64,000 bases of DNA from Chitinophagales bacterium (GTDB lineage Bacteria; Bacteroidota; Bacteroidia; Chitinophagales; Saprospiraceae): positions 1-64,000 of the forward strand of contig JAAFJN010000028.1 in NCBI GenBank assembly GCA_013298845.1. The letters are read 5' to 3'. Made by a program: the position numbers and the translations under genes. The notes under the pieces were generated by a model that was not told the origin of the DNA, did not search any database, and was given only the letters and a program-made list of their open reading frames with translations. Each line of letters opens with the position of its first letter. Within the stretch, counting starts at the first letter, position 1. This document shows positions 24,390 to 34,000 of this stretch, piece by piece.

Positions 24390-25565
24390 CTACACAGGTG
24401 GTGCAAAAGGGGTAAGTTTATTCACGTACGCCAGCACCTGAAGTCCCGTTGATCTAAATACGGTGGAGCCATCATCGTAGCGGGCAACAATGTCGCGGGC
24501 GACGATCATAGACTGCGAAATGAGGGCCAAAGTACCTTTGTTATCCGTGAATTTTCCGTTGGAAAAATAGCCTGGTCCTTCTGAATTTTTCCAATCTTTT
24601 AGGTCAAACAACGAAGCAAGTAGCCAGGGACGATTGATATCCACCCGCGAAAACGTAATAGTGAGGGTAACATTTGGGGTGGTGTCTGCCACAGGAATAG
24701 TGAGTAACGGCCAGTTCACAGCCCCTTGGGGATCCACCCAATTTTCGGGGTTGGTATAAGAAGGATGGTAACTAATACCCGGGTTTTTAATACTTTGTAA
24801 CGTTGATCGGGTAAAAATTTGTATTGCTTTAAAAAATACGGTATTGGCATCAAACGGATAAAAAGTATCTCGCGCGCTGGGGGTATTTTCCGTTAAGGCC
24901 TGTAATTGGTTCCACGTGTCAATTCGCTTTTGTTCTAATGAGGCATCGGGTTTAATTTCACCTTTATTGGCGGTGGGTCTTGCGGCGGTGTTAGGTTGTT
25001 GTTTTTCGGTGGCAAAACGGTGTGCCAATACGGCGGCGGCGGCGTTACTGTGCGCAATTTCCAGGTTTTTCAGGTTAGCGGCTTCCGGGGTCAGGTACAA
25101 GGTTTGGATAGTGGATTGATCTGGCAGGGTGGTTTCTACCATTTTTTGTTTTTTCAATTCGGCTTTGACGTTGGGGGGCAGGGAAGCGGTATCGGCAGTT
25201 GGGTCGGCATCCATACTACGAGGGGTATCAATGGCTTTGTTTTCGGCGGCGGGTTTGGCCGTTGATAACAAATATTCGTAAACTTCTTCTATCGTACGGC
25301 CCGATGCATTGTACCACTCGCCAATCTCCGGAATAGTATTGACCAGCGTAGAAAGGTTTTCGGTGGCCAACATCCAGCCTTGTTTATTGTAGGGAGTCCA
25401 GGCGTTTCCGTATTCCTTTTCATCAATGAGTTGGCCCGGCCATAAACGCGTAACTAAAATATTGTTATTCTGATACGGTGAAGTAGAGGGGTCGTTGGTA
25501 TTTGTGCCATAGGCGGCGAGTATGGTGTCGAATATTGTGTTCCGAATTTTTGTTATCAAATCCAT
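24390..25565 (-). CDS. Uncharacterised protein, shorter of two adjacent paralogues
   Basis: The 391-residue product has no signal peptide or membrane helix. It shares with its neighbour at 25717-27093 an N-terminal block (WPGQLIDEKEYGNAWTPYN; TIPEIGEWYNASGRTIEEVY) and a C-terminal half containing YHPSYTNPENW, FSRVDINRPW, LALISQSMIVARDIVA and STGLQVLAYVNKLTPFAPP. The middle (110-230) is helical and Lys/Ala-rich. It lacks the glycine-rich insert of its paralogue. I know no named family with certainty. It has no neighbours in common pathways, and the two genes are 151 bases apart on one strand. Confidence 0.7.
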   Translation of the reverse strand: MDLITKIRNTIFDTILAAYGTNTNDPSTSPYQNNNILVTRLWPGQLIDEKEYGNAWTPYNKQGWMLATENLSTLVNTIPEIGEWYNASGRTIEEVYEYLLSTAKPAAENKAIDTPRSMDADPTADTASLPPNVKAELKKQKMVETTLPDQSTIQTLYLTPEAANLKNLEIAHSNAAAAVLAHRFATEKQQPNTAARPTANKGEIKPDASLEQKRIDTWNQLQALTENTPSARDTFYPFDANTVFFKAIQIFTRSTLQSIKNPGISYHPSYTNPENWVDPQGAVNWPLLTIPVADTTPNVTLTITFSRVDINRPWLLASLFDLKDWKNSEGPGYFSNGKFTDNKGTLALISQSMIVARDIVARYDDGSTVFRSTGLQVLAYVNKLTPFAPPV

Positions 25566-25716
25566 GCGTGTAATTCGTTAAAAATCGTGCAAAAAAAGGT
25601 GAATGTACTGGCAATGGTAAACTTTGTCCAGGTTTGGTATTGCCGAAAAAAATACAGCAGAGGCAGTATGCTGTACCAATCTGCGCTCTGCTGTAGGTTA
25701 TTTCCGTAAAAAAGAA

Positions 25717-27093
25717 CTATAGTGGTGGACTTTTGTGAAGAACAGTGTTGATCCAGCCAATAATTTGCAGGCCACTGCTTTCGATGGTTGTTCCGTCGAA
25801 TTTGGTGGTGTGCGTCATATCGCTGCTTGAACTTTCGTAATTACCGCTGATCCGGAAAGGTCCCCAACCAAAAGAGGCTTTGGTGGCCAATTTACTGGTA
25901 ATGAGTTCGTAGTCTTCTTTTCCCCATTTTGCCGAAATTTTCAGGTTTCTGATGGCAATAAATGCAGTGGGTAAAATGGGCATCATGTTGCCACTTTGCG
26001 TCTTGGTGCCATCAGAGATAGATCCCTCCTTTTGTCCCGTCAGGCTCCAACCGTTTACATCGTACAACAAGCCATTGAACCAGGGGCGGTCTATTTCGAC
26101 GCGGGTATATTTGAATGAAATTTTGATGTCCGATGTTTCTTTTGACATACTCTCGTGACCGTCTTGTTTGTCAAAGCCACCACTGCCGGACCACAATCCC
26201 CAAGAAGCCGAAGCGCTGGCGCCGTATTTGGTAAAATCGGAATGCTCAGCAACTTTCATTTCTTCGGAACTCACGGTTGTTTCCGTCCAGGTATCGGCGT
26301 TTCCGGGGGCAAACCAGGCGGCTGGCCGGGCGTAACTGGGGTGATAACGAGCCCCCGGTGTTTTGGTGCTGGACATTGTGATGGTTTTAAAGTTCGTTTG
26401 GGCTTCCATGAAGAGTTTACCCACCTGGTTATTTGAACTTTGCGCCAGTGTAGCCAACATGTCTTCAACTCTAGTTTTTTGGGCGGCAAACCAGTCTTTC
26501 ATCGCTGTATCCACTTTTTCCTGAAGATTTGGCCCTAGAATTGCCCATTTCCGCTGATCTTCCGGCTTACTCATATCCAGCAAAAGGTACTGGTTAAGGA
26601 AATTGGTGGATGCCGATAAGTAGACATCTTTTTTCCTTTTGTAATTTGCATAAATAGGAGAGTCTCCTTCCGTTTTGATGGGTGCACCGGTATTATCATC
26701 GTAACCATCTACCTGAGCCGTGAGGTAATCTTTAGCCTTTTGGTAAGCAGCCTTTTCTGCATCGGAGGACTCCGGGGGCGTTACTTTGGCATCAACAACC
26801 AATGCGTGAACGTCGGAAACTTTTTTACCACTGGAAGAATAACCCACACCAATGTTGGGGATCGTATCTACCAGGTCACTGAATGTTTCAAGCGCGTTTT
26901 GATTTCCGGTAGGATTGGCCGGACTCCAAGGGTTGGCAAACGTAGCCATGTCGATGGCCTGGCCGGGCCAGTTTAAAATTAATACGGTTTTGTCGGCTTC
27001 ACTTCCTTTTTCACCACCGGGAGGGGCACCGGTAAACACACCAAAAAGTGAATCAAACAACGACTGAAGCATTTTGTCTTGTTGAACTGCCAT
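25717..27093 (-). CDS. Uncharacterised protein, longer of two adjacent paralogues
   Basis: The 458-residue product has the N-terminal block NWPGQAIDMATFANPWSP and TIPNIGVGYSSSGKKV, a helical middle (85-235), and a beta-rich C-terminal half. That half has RYHPSYARPAAWF, FKYTRVEIDRPWFNG, MPILPTAFIAIRNLKIS, FGWGPFRISGNYES and SSGLQIIGWINTVLHKSPP. A Gly/Ser/Trp-rich stretch with alternating small residues (YGASASASWGLWSGSGGF, about 320-337) is absent from the paralogue. No signal peptide is present. The pattern of a helical domain followed by amphipathic strands is compatible with a binding or pore-forming fold, but this is speculation. A reverse TACCTTTG lies 223 bases upstream (27316-27323). 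Confidence 0.7.
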   Translation of the reverse strand: MAVQQDKMLQSLFDSLFGVFTGAPPGGEKGSEADKTVLILNWPGQAIDMATFANPWSPANPTGNQNALETFSDLVDTIPNIGVGYSSSGKKVSDVHALVVDAKVTPPESSDAEKAAYQKAKDYLTAQVDGYDDNTGAPIKTEGDSPIYANYKRKKDVYLSASTNFLNQYLLLDMSKPEDQRKWAILGPNLQEKVDTAMKDWFAAQKTRVEDMLATLAQSSNNQVGKLFMEAQTNFKTITMSSTKTPGARYHPSYARPAAWFAPGNADTWTETTVSSEEMKVAEHSDFTKYGASASASWGLWSGSGGFDKQDGHESMSKETSDIKISFKYTRVEIDRPWFNGLLYDVNGWSLTGQKEGSISDGTKTQSGNMMPILPTAFIAIRNLKISAKWGKEDYELITSKLATKASFGWGPFRISGNYESSSSDMTHTTKFDGTTIESSGLQIIGWINTVLHKSPPL

Positions 27094-27423
27094 AAGGAAA
27101 AATATATAATGTATAGGTCCTACTCGTAAGGCTTTTCGGAAACGCCCCGTTTTTTTAAATGATCTCTGGACTTCATTGTTATTGGTTATTTACAGGATTG
27201 ACTTTTGCCAGTTGAGTACCACAGCATCTCAGAAGGTTCAAATACGATAATCGCACACGCAGGCTCAACTAAAGAGAATTAATTTTACACAATCAACATC
27301 ACTTATCTGACTTGGCAAAGGTATCGAAACAGTTTGCAGGGGTTTAAGCGTAAAAATACTTGTATGTAAAAAACAAGTGCTTTTACTTGATTCGCTAAAA
27401 ATTTCATTTCTTCAAAATATCCG

Positions 27424-27431
27424 TACTTTTG
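27424..27431 (+). promoter_or_regulatory. Bacteroidota -7 element (TACTTTTG)
   Basis: TACTTTTG lies 45 bases upstream of the papain-fold gene ATG. The 382-base gap 27094-27475 otherwise holds a reverse -7 candidate (27316-27323) for the gene at 27093 and no recognisable gene. Confidence 0.5.
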
Positions 27432-27475
27432 CCTCTTTTCTAATCAAAAATTAACCATTTTTGCGATTTGCTACG

Positions 27476-28147
27476 ATGAAATACGGATATTTTTCTTTGT
27501 TCCCCCTTTTGTTAATGGGCTTGTACCACTTCTCCGGGTCGCCCTCGAACCCCCAATTTGATGTCCAAAAAGACCTCCGGGCCGGTGACCTCATTTTTCA
27601 GGATTTAGACTGCGGACCGCTCTGCAATGCCATCGAAAAAGTGACCGACGGCGTGGATGGAAAAGACTTTTCGCACCTTGGGTTGGTCGTGGCCTCGGGT
27701 GATACCCTGGCCGTGGTGGAAGCGATTGGGAAAGGGGTGCAACTCACGGCTGTGCCGAAGTTTGTGCAACGGAGTACCACCGCCGACGGTCGTCCGAAAA
27801 TTGTGGTGGCTCGCCTCAAACGGCGTTGGTCCGGCGTGGCGAAAGGCGCAGTTGTGGCAGCCTTGGGGATGGTTGGGGTGCCGTACGACGATGCATTTTT
27901 ACCCAACAACGGCCTTTTGTATTGCTCCGAAATGGTGGCGATTGCCTTTCAGGCGGGTAACCGGGGCGAACCTTTTTTCGAGCAGCCGCCCATGACGTTT
28001 AAAGATCCCGATACGGGGGCGTTTTTTCCGGCTTGGGTGGATTATTACAACACCCTGAAACAGCCCATTCCCGAAAGTACACCCGGTTGTAACCCCGGCG
28101 GGTTGTCGCGGGATAGCCGTCTGCGCATTCTTTTTGTGGGCTTTTAG
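27476..28147 (+). CDS. Secreted YiiX/YebB-like permuted papain-fold hydrolase
   Basis: The 223-residue product has an N-terminal hydrophobic signal segment (residues 1-20). A circularly permuted NlpC/P60 fold follows: DLRAGDLIFQDLDCG, the catalytic-His stretch KDFSHLGLVVASGDT, EAIGKGVQLTAVPKF, and the Cys stretch GLLYCSEMVAIAF. Relatives include E. coli YiiX. They are probably amidases or peptidases acting on cell-envelope or lipid amide bonds, substrates mostly unknown. ATG 27476 is preferred to a TTG at 27461. Confidence 0.82.
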   Translation: MKYGYFSLFPLLLMGLYHFSGSPSNPQFDVQKDLRAGDLIFQDLDCGPLCNAIEKVTDGVDGKDFSHLGLVVASGDTLAVVEAIGKGVQLTAVPKFVQRSTTADGRPKIVVARLKRRWSGVAKGAVVAALGMVGVPYDDAFLPNNGLLYCSEMVAIAFQAGNRGEPFFEQPPMTFKDPDTGAFFPAWVDYYNTLKQPIPESTPGCNPGGLSRDSRLRILFVGF

Positions 28148-28235
28148 GCGTTTTTTTCGTTACTGTTTTTCCTTAGGCCGCCCGGTTTTTTCCGGCGTTC
28201 ATTGTTTTGAGTTGGCTGTCACTCTCATAGCCCGG

Positions 28236-28243
28236 TAGTTTTG
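28236..28243 (+). promoter_or_regulatory. Bacteroidota -7 element (TAGTTTTG)
   Basis: TAGTTTTG matches TAnnTTTG, 41 bases before the next ATG. TTGG at 28212-28215 lies 20 bases upstream as a possible -33 box. Confidence 0.5.
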
Positions 28244-28283
28244 CACCGTACAACACGATACAATAACTATAAACTGAACAACA

Positions 28284-29027
28284 ATGAACAAAGAATTGAT
28301 TTTTTTGAGGACTTTTGCCGTTGCCACGGTATTGGGTGTTTTGGCCCTCGCTACCATGTCTTTTCACCGTCTGGGTAACCAAAAATTTACCGAAATTGAC
28401 GTGGAACGCATTAACATCGTGGAAAAAGACGGTACGGTAAAAATGGTTATTACCAACGTGGCGCAGTTTCCGAACGGTACCGTAAAAATTAACGGAAGAG
28501 CCACCAACGCTGACCGCAAAAAACGCGCCGGTATGCTCTTTTTTAACGAAGATGGCATCGAGTGCGGGGGCCTGATTTACGATGGCCAAAAAAATGAAAA
28601 AGGCCATAGTTCGGGCTTGTCCCTGACTTACGATCAATACGACGGCGACCAGGTCATGCAACTCAAAACCATTGATTTCAAAGAAGGAGAGCGGCGTTTT
28701 GTGGCCGGTAGCCTCGTGTTCAATGACCGGCCCGCCAACGAGTCGCAGGCCAAAACTGAGGCCATTATGCGCGAATTGGACGCCATTCGGCAAAAAGACC
28801 CGGCGTTGTGGGAACAAAAATGGAAGGAATACCAGCAACAGGGCCTCATCGGGGAAACACCCCGGATTATGCTTGGAAAATCCCGGGGCATGAGTAATGG
28901 CTTGTTTATTAACGACGATAAAGGCAACCCCAAAGCGTGTTTTTACGTGGATAAAAACAACAATGGCAAATTGGAGTTTTTTGACGATAAAGGCAACGTG
29001 ACGGCGTCTTTTCCCGAAAAGAAGTAA
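28284..29027 (+). CDS. Membrane-anchored Bacteroidota protein, unknown function
   Basis: The 247-residue product has an N-terminal transmembrane or uncleaved signal segment (residues 8-26, FAVATVLGVLALATMSF). A repeated strand motif appears at both ends, INIVEKDGTVKMVITN and FYVDKNNNGKLEFFDDKGNV, separated by a helical stretch (150-185). The body is probably beta-rich and extracytoplasmic. Similar proteins are common in Bacteroidota but unnamed. A 12-pair hairpin follows the stop. Confidence 0.6.
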   Translation: MNKELIFLRTFAVATVLGVLALATMSFHRLGNQKFTEIDVERINIVEKDGTVKMVITNVAQFPNGTVKINGRATNADRKKRAGMLFFNEDGIECGGLIYDGQKNEKGHSSGLSLTYDQYDGDQVMQLKTIDFKEGERRFVAGSLVFNDRPANESQAKTEAIMRELDAIRQKDPALWEQKWKEYQQQGLIGETPRIMLGKSRGMSNGLFINDDKGNPKACFYVDKNNNGKLEFFDDKGNVTASFPEKK

Positions 29028-29039
29028 CTAATATGACCT

Positions 29040-29070
29040 GGAGGTTGTTTCGAGGCCCGAAGCAACCTCC
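29040..29070 (+). terminator. Hairpin terminator after 28284-29027
   Basis: GGAGGTTGTTTC (29040-29051) pairs with GAAGCAACCTCC (29059-29070) over 12 positions with one G-U pair and a seven-base loop. A modest T-rich tail follows. Confidence 0.65.
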
Positions 29071-29087
29071 ATTGTATCTTAACGGAT

Positions 29088-30122
29088 ATGAAAAATGCAT
29101 TGTCTGCCGTTCGGCGGCACCAATATTTTTTGTGGTTTATCTTTTTGTTCGCTTACGTGCAGTCGGTGCAGGTGCGATTTATGACCAACCACGACATCAA
29201 TGCCTTGACGTTCACGCCGGAAGCCGCGGTGGTACAATGGGGCAATGCCTGCATATTATTTGCCATTATGCGGTATTTAAGTTCAAAATGGCCCACCTCG
29301 AGCGTGCCCGAGTTTAAACATTTGTTGGGCATTTTTACTTCGTCCATTGGGTTGTATTTTGTGGCTATGCAGGCGTTGGGTTTGCTGATTGCCGGTTTAT
29401 TTGGCACGTTTGAACGGAATTTTAACGCCAATACCTTGATGCACTCGTCGTTCGGGTATTTTTTAAATGCTTTGATTTACGGTAGTTTTTATTTGTCCTA
29501 CGCCTATTATCGGCGCAACAAACAGCACCAGGAACAACTTAAAAACTACGACCGGGCGTTGGCCGAAAGCAAAATAATGCAATTGAAAAACCAGATTAAC
29601 CCGCATTTTTTGTTTAATAACCTCAACGTTTTGGACCAGTTAATTGAGGAAGATAAAACCCAAGCCTCCGATTTTTTGAATAATTTTGCCGAGTTATACC
29701 GTTTTGTTTTACAGGTATCGGATCAAAAACTGATTGCCCTTTCGCAGGAAATTACCTTTGCCCGGCACTATTTTAATTTAATCCGGTACAAGTTTGGGGA
29801 CGCTTATCAATTGGAATTTGACATCAACAATTCGGAAGGGTACATTGTGCCCATGACCATTCAGTTATTGATCGAAAACGCCATCAAACACAACATGGGT
29901 TCGGCGGAACAGCCCGTGGTGATTCGCGTAAAAATTGACCGCAACGTATTGGTTTTCAATAATCTACAACCCAAATTGAATCCGGCTTTTACCTCCGGCA
30001 AGGCGTTAAATAACCTAAAAGACCAGTACCATTTATTGAGCCGCCAACAGATTGTTATTCGCCGCGACGCCTCGGTTTTTGCGGTGGAAATACCTTTGAT
30101 TAATACCCTGAACAATGATTAA
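29088..30122 (+). CDS. LytS/YehU-type sensor histidine kinase
   Basis: The 344-residue product has about four transmembrane helices (residues 12-150). The His_kinase signature QINPHFLFNNLNVLDQLIE follows, with the phospho-accepting His at 173. A C-terminal ATPase part has LLIENAIKHNMGS, corresponding to the N box. No periplasmic sensing domain is obvious, so the signal may be membrane-borne. It overlaps the response regulator gene by 8 bases, forming a classical Bacteroidota LytS/LytTR pair. Confidence 0.93.
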   Translation: MKNALSAVRRHQYFLWFIFLFAYVQSVQVRFMTNHDINALTFTPEAAVVQWGNACILFAIMRYLSSKWPTSSVPEFKHLLGIFTSSIGLYFVAMQALGLLIAGLFGTFERNFNANTLMHSSFGYFLNALIYGSFYLSYAYYRRNKQHQEQLKNYDRALAESKIMQLKNQINPHFLFNNLNVLDQLIEEDKTQASDFLNNFAELYRFVLQVSDQKLIALSQEITFARHYFNLIRYKFGDAYQLEFDINNSEGYIVPMTIQLLIENAIKHNMGSAEQPVVIRVKIDRNVLVFNNLQPKLNPAFTSGKALNNLKDQYHLLSRQQIVIRRDASVFAVEIPLINTLNND

Positions 30123-30879
30123 AATACTCATCATTGAAGACGAAATTCCGGCCCGGAACAAACTAAAACGCTTTTTGGCCGAGGTAGATACGGCCGTGGA
30201 CATTGTGGCGGAGTTGGATTCGGTGGAAAAGTCCGTTGCGTTTTTAAACCAGTCGCCGTCGGTAGATCTGATTTTTTCCGACGTTGAGTTGCTGGACGGG
30301 CGGGCGTTTGACATTTACGCGCGGGTGCCCGTGCGTTGCCCGATTATTTTTACCACGGCTTACGATCAATTTTGGATGAATGCCTTTGAAACCAACGGCA
30401 TTGAGTACCTGCTAAAACCATTTTCGCGGGAGCGTTTCGACAAAGCCTGGCAAAAATTCCGTTTGCTGCAAAAAACGTCGGATAGTGAGGTGTTGCGGCA
30501 ATTGTCGCAGTTGTTGGGACAGGCTCCCGTGGCCAACGTTTTTAAAAAGAGATTTACCGCTCAAACCAACAACGGCATCTACTTTGTGGATACCGAAAAT
30601 ATTACTTATTTCTCCGCCGATGAAGGCGTGATTTGGGCGTTTGATACGAGCGGTAAAAAGCACCTGCTGGCCGAAACCACCCTAAAAGTTGTGGAAAGTC
30701 AACTCCATCCCGACGATTTTTTTAAAATAAATCGCGGCGAAATTATCCACCGGCAACACATCGAAAAAGTGGAGCGGTATTCGAAAAATGCCCTATCCGT
30801 CAAAGTTAAAGGAAGCACCCAGCCTTTGCTTACGAGCCAAAGCACCACTTCATCGTTCCGGGATTGGCTGGAAGCGTGA
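30115..30879 (+). CDS. LytTR-family response regulator
   Basis: The 254-residue product has a receiver domain (residues 1-120) with the acidic pocket ILIIEDE, the phosphorylation site D56 in FSDVELLDG, the conserved Thr in FTTAYDQF and the Lys in EYLLKPFSRE. A LytTR DNA-binding domain (150-250) follows, with NGIYFVDTENITYFSADEG and DFFKINRGEIIHRQHIEKVE. It should be phosphorylated by the overlapping kinase. Targets are not identifiable here. LytTR sites are not visible around it. Confidence 0.93.
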   Translation: MIKILIIEDEIPARNKLKRFLAEVDTAVDIVAELDSVEKSVAFLNQSPSVDLIFSDVELLDGRAFDIYARVPVRCPIIFTTAYDQFWMNAFETNGIEYLLKPFSRERFDKAWQKFRLLQKTSDSEVLRQLSQLLGQAPVANVFKKRFTAQTNNGIYFVDTENITYFSADEGVIWAFDTSGKKHLLAETTLKVVESQLHPDDFFKINRGEIIHRQHIEKVERYSKNALSVKVKGSTQPLLTSQSTTSSFRDWLEA

Positions 30880-30884
30880 GCAAT

Positions 30885-30952
30885 TTACGCCACCATCGTT
30901 TTTTGCGCAATGACAATGGCCCGGGCCATAATTTCGGCCAATACTTTCCTTT
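30885..30952 (-). pseudogene. Remnant: 3' end of a copy of the gene at 34939-35430
   Basis: Reading leftwards, this stretch encodes RKVLAEIMARAIVIAQKTMVA followed by a stop. It matches the last 23 codons of the gene at 34939-35430 (RKVLADIMAQAIAIAQKTIVA) at about 61 of 68 bases. Upstream of about 30953 the similarity ends. It is a truncated duplicate lying just before the metallopeptidase gene, whose other side is bordered by the intact copy. Confidence 0.75.
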
Positions 30953-31081
30953 GGGTGTTTTGTGCCGGAGTAGCGACGTTGTTTCAGATAAGTCAGTTAC
31001 CTTTATCGCCTAATTTAACATTGGTTTTTTGCTGAATAACGCAGCATTAAATGGCTTATCTTATTTCACAAAACTACTTAC

Positions 31082-34000
31082 ATGAACCGCTTCATTCTTT
31101 TTTTTACCCTTTTTTTTCCCACGTTTATTTCCGCACAATCCGCCAACATGGCACGACTCTGGTCAACGCCATTACCCACGGAGTTGGAGTCTGTGTCGGG
31201 GGAACGGCGCATTCACCCCAAATCGTATCAAACGTTTGCATTGGGCATCAATAACTTGCGCGAGCAGTTAGAAAACGCCCCGATGGAGCGAACACCCGCG
31301 GCCAAAACCGAGGCTCCGGTGCTCGAAATGCCACTGCCCGACGGCAGTATGGCGCGTTTTAAAGTGTGGGAATCGCCCATTATGGAAAAGGGTTTGGCCG
31401 ATCGTTACCCGGGTATCCGCACGTACGCGGGCCGCGGACTGAATAACCCGGCGATGAACATTCGATTCGACCTCACACCGCAGGGGTTTCACGCCATGAT
31501 GTTCACCCCCAATTTTGGTACGGTGTTTATTGATCCTTTGTCCCACGGACAAGATGGATTGTATCAGGTGTACGCCAAAAAGGACTTTGTTTCGGACAAA
31601 CAACCAGCATTTTCGTGTTCTTTTAGAGAGCATCCCGAGCAGCATATTGTTTCAAACAGCCCAAAAGGTTCCGGGCTTTTTGGCGATTGCAACTTGCACA
31701 CCTACCGCCTGGCCCTGAGTTGCAATGGAGAGTACGCTACTTTTCACGGTGGTACGGTTCCGCTGGTTTTGGGCGCAATGGTGACTTCGATGAATCGAAT
31801 CAACGGCGTGTACGAAAATGATTTTGCGGTACGCATGACCATCATTGCCAATAACGATACACTCATTTTTTTAAATGCCCAAACGGATCCTTTTTCCGAT
31901 GGGATTGACTTTTTGGGTGAAGAGAATCAAGCGCTTATTGATGAACGGATTGGCGACGAGGGCTACGATATTGGCCATATTTTTGGCATCGGTGGCGGCG
32001 GATATGCTTATTATGCGGCCGTTTGCGCAACCGGTGCCAAGGCTTTTGGTTACACGGGCCTTGGTTCGCCAGTGGGTGATCCTTTTGATATTGATTACGT
32101 CGCTCACGAAATGGGGCATCAATTTTCGGGCAGTCACCCGCATCACGGGTGCGGCAATAACGGTTTCCCTTCTCCGACGCTGGTGGAACCCGGTAGCGGT
32201 TCTACCATTATGGCATACGCGGGTATTTGCCCGGATAATGTTCAATCCAATTCCGACGCTTATTTTCACGGATTTAACCTGGAGGAAATGTCCACATTTA
32301 TTGTTTTTGGGGGAGGACAAACCTGCGGTGAACATACGCCATTGGACAACGAACCGCCGGTGGTCACCAACGACGGACGTTCTTTCGTGATTCCGGCAAG
32401 GACACCTTTTGCCCTGACCGCAGTGGCCAGTGACCCCAATGGCGACCCCATTACGTATTGTTGGGAGCAATTTGACACTGAAATAAGCACCCAACCTCCG
32501 TTATCCACCAACACGGGCGGACCCCTGTTCAGGACTTTTGTCCCGTCCGCCAGTCCAACCCGTTATTTTCCGGCTTTATCGGCTTTGGCCAACGGCGGAC
32601 CTTTTAATTGGGAAATATTACCATCGGTGAATCGGGAAATGAATTTCCGAGTTTCCGTACGCGACAATGCCATTGGCGGAAGTTGTTCGGACATGGGAGA
32701 CACTGTAAAAGTGGAGGTTAACGCGGCCTCCGGCCCTTTTGTCGTGACTGCTCCCAACACAATAGGCGTTACATGGTTGGCCGGTGGGCAAGAGTTGGTG
32801 CAATGGAATACCGCCAATACCCAGTTTGCGCCGATTAATTGCTCCGAAGTAGATATTTTGCTGTCAACCGACGGAGGTCTTAGTTACCCCATCGTTTTGG
32901 CGGCCGGCGTACCCAATTATGGTATTTATCCAGTGGATGTACCCGATATCAATACCAATACAGCGCGGGTAATGGTTGCGGCCAAGGGGAATATTTTCTT
33001 TGATATTTCAAACAATAACTTCCGAATAATAGCACCTCAACCGGGTTTTTTGCTGGTGAGCAATCCCAAATCCAGCCCTACTTGCGGGTTGGATACGTTG
33101 AATATTGAATTAGAGGTGGCATCAACGGGAGGTTTTTCGGGTTTGGTAGATTTGGTCGTCACCGGATTACCAGCCGGGGTGACGTCCACGTTAAGTCAAA
33201 GCAGCGTCGCTGCCGGAACCTCGGTTATCCTTACCCTGGAGGGGTTAAGCAACGCCCAAACGGGACTTTATTCCATTGTTATCACCGGCACCAGTACAAC
33301 GGGAACTCAGCAAACAACTTTTGTACTTAATGCTACGCCAATATTGTTCAGTGATCCCCTTGTTTTAGTAGCACCGGTCAATGATGCTATTCAGGTTCCG
33401 GCATTGCCTTTATTGGTTTGGAAAAAGATCCCTAATGCCAGCGCTTACACCGTTCAAATTGCCGATAACCCCGGTTTTGCCCCCATTTTAGTGCAACAAG
33501 ATGGAGTAAATACCAATCAATACCAGGTTCCTGAAATTTTGCCCACCGAAACGACGCTGTACTGGCGGGTAAAGGCGCGTAATTTTTGCACGGAAGGTGA
33601 ATTTGGCGCGGCGTTTCAGTTTTCTACCGTTGGGGTCATTTGCACCACTTTAGTGAGTACTGGTCTTCCACTTTTTATTGAGCCATTGGTAGAGCCGGAT
33701 ACGATTTTGGCCAAAGTAAACCTTCCGGTATCCAGTGTTGTAACGGATGTGAACATTCCGCTGTTGAAGGGCGATCACGACTACATGAGGGATCTTCGGT
33801 TCACGCTCATCAGTCCTTCGGGTACATTGTTGGAAGTAGGCGGACCCATTTGTGATGCAGAACAAGATTTTTACTTTAGTTTTGATGACGAGGCTACGGC
33901 ACCGTACAATACCATTCCCTGCCCACCCACCGACGGTGGTTTATACCAACCGCGCACACCGTTGTCGGTGTTTAACGGAGAACCATCACAAGGCGAATGG

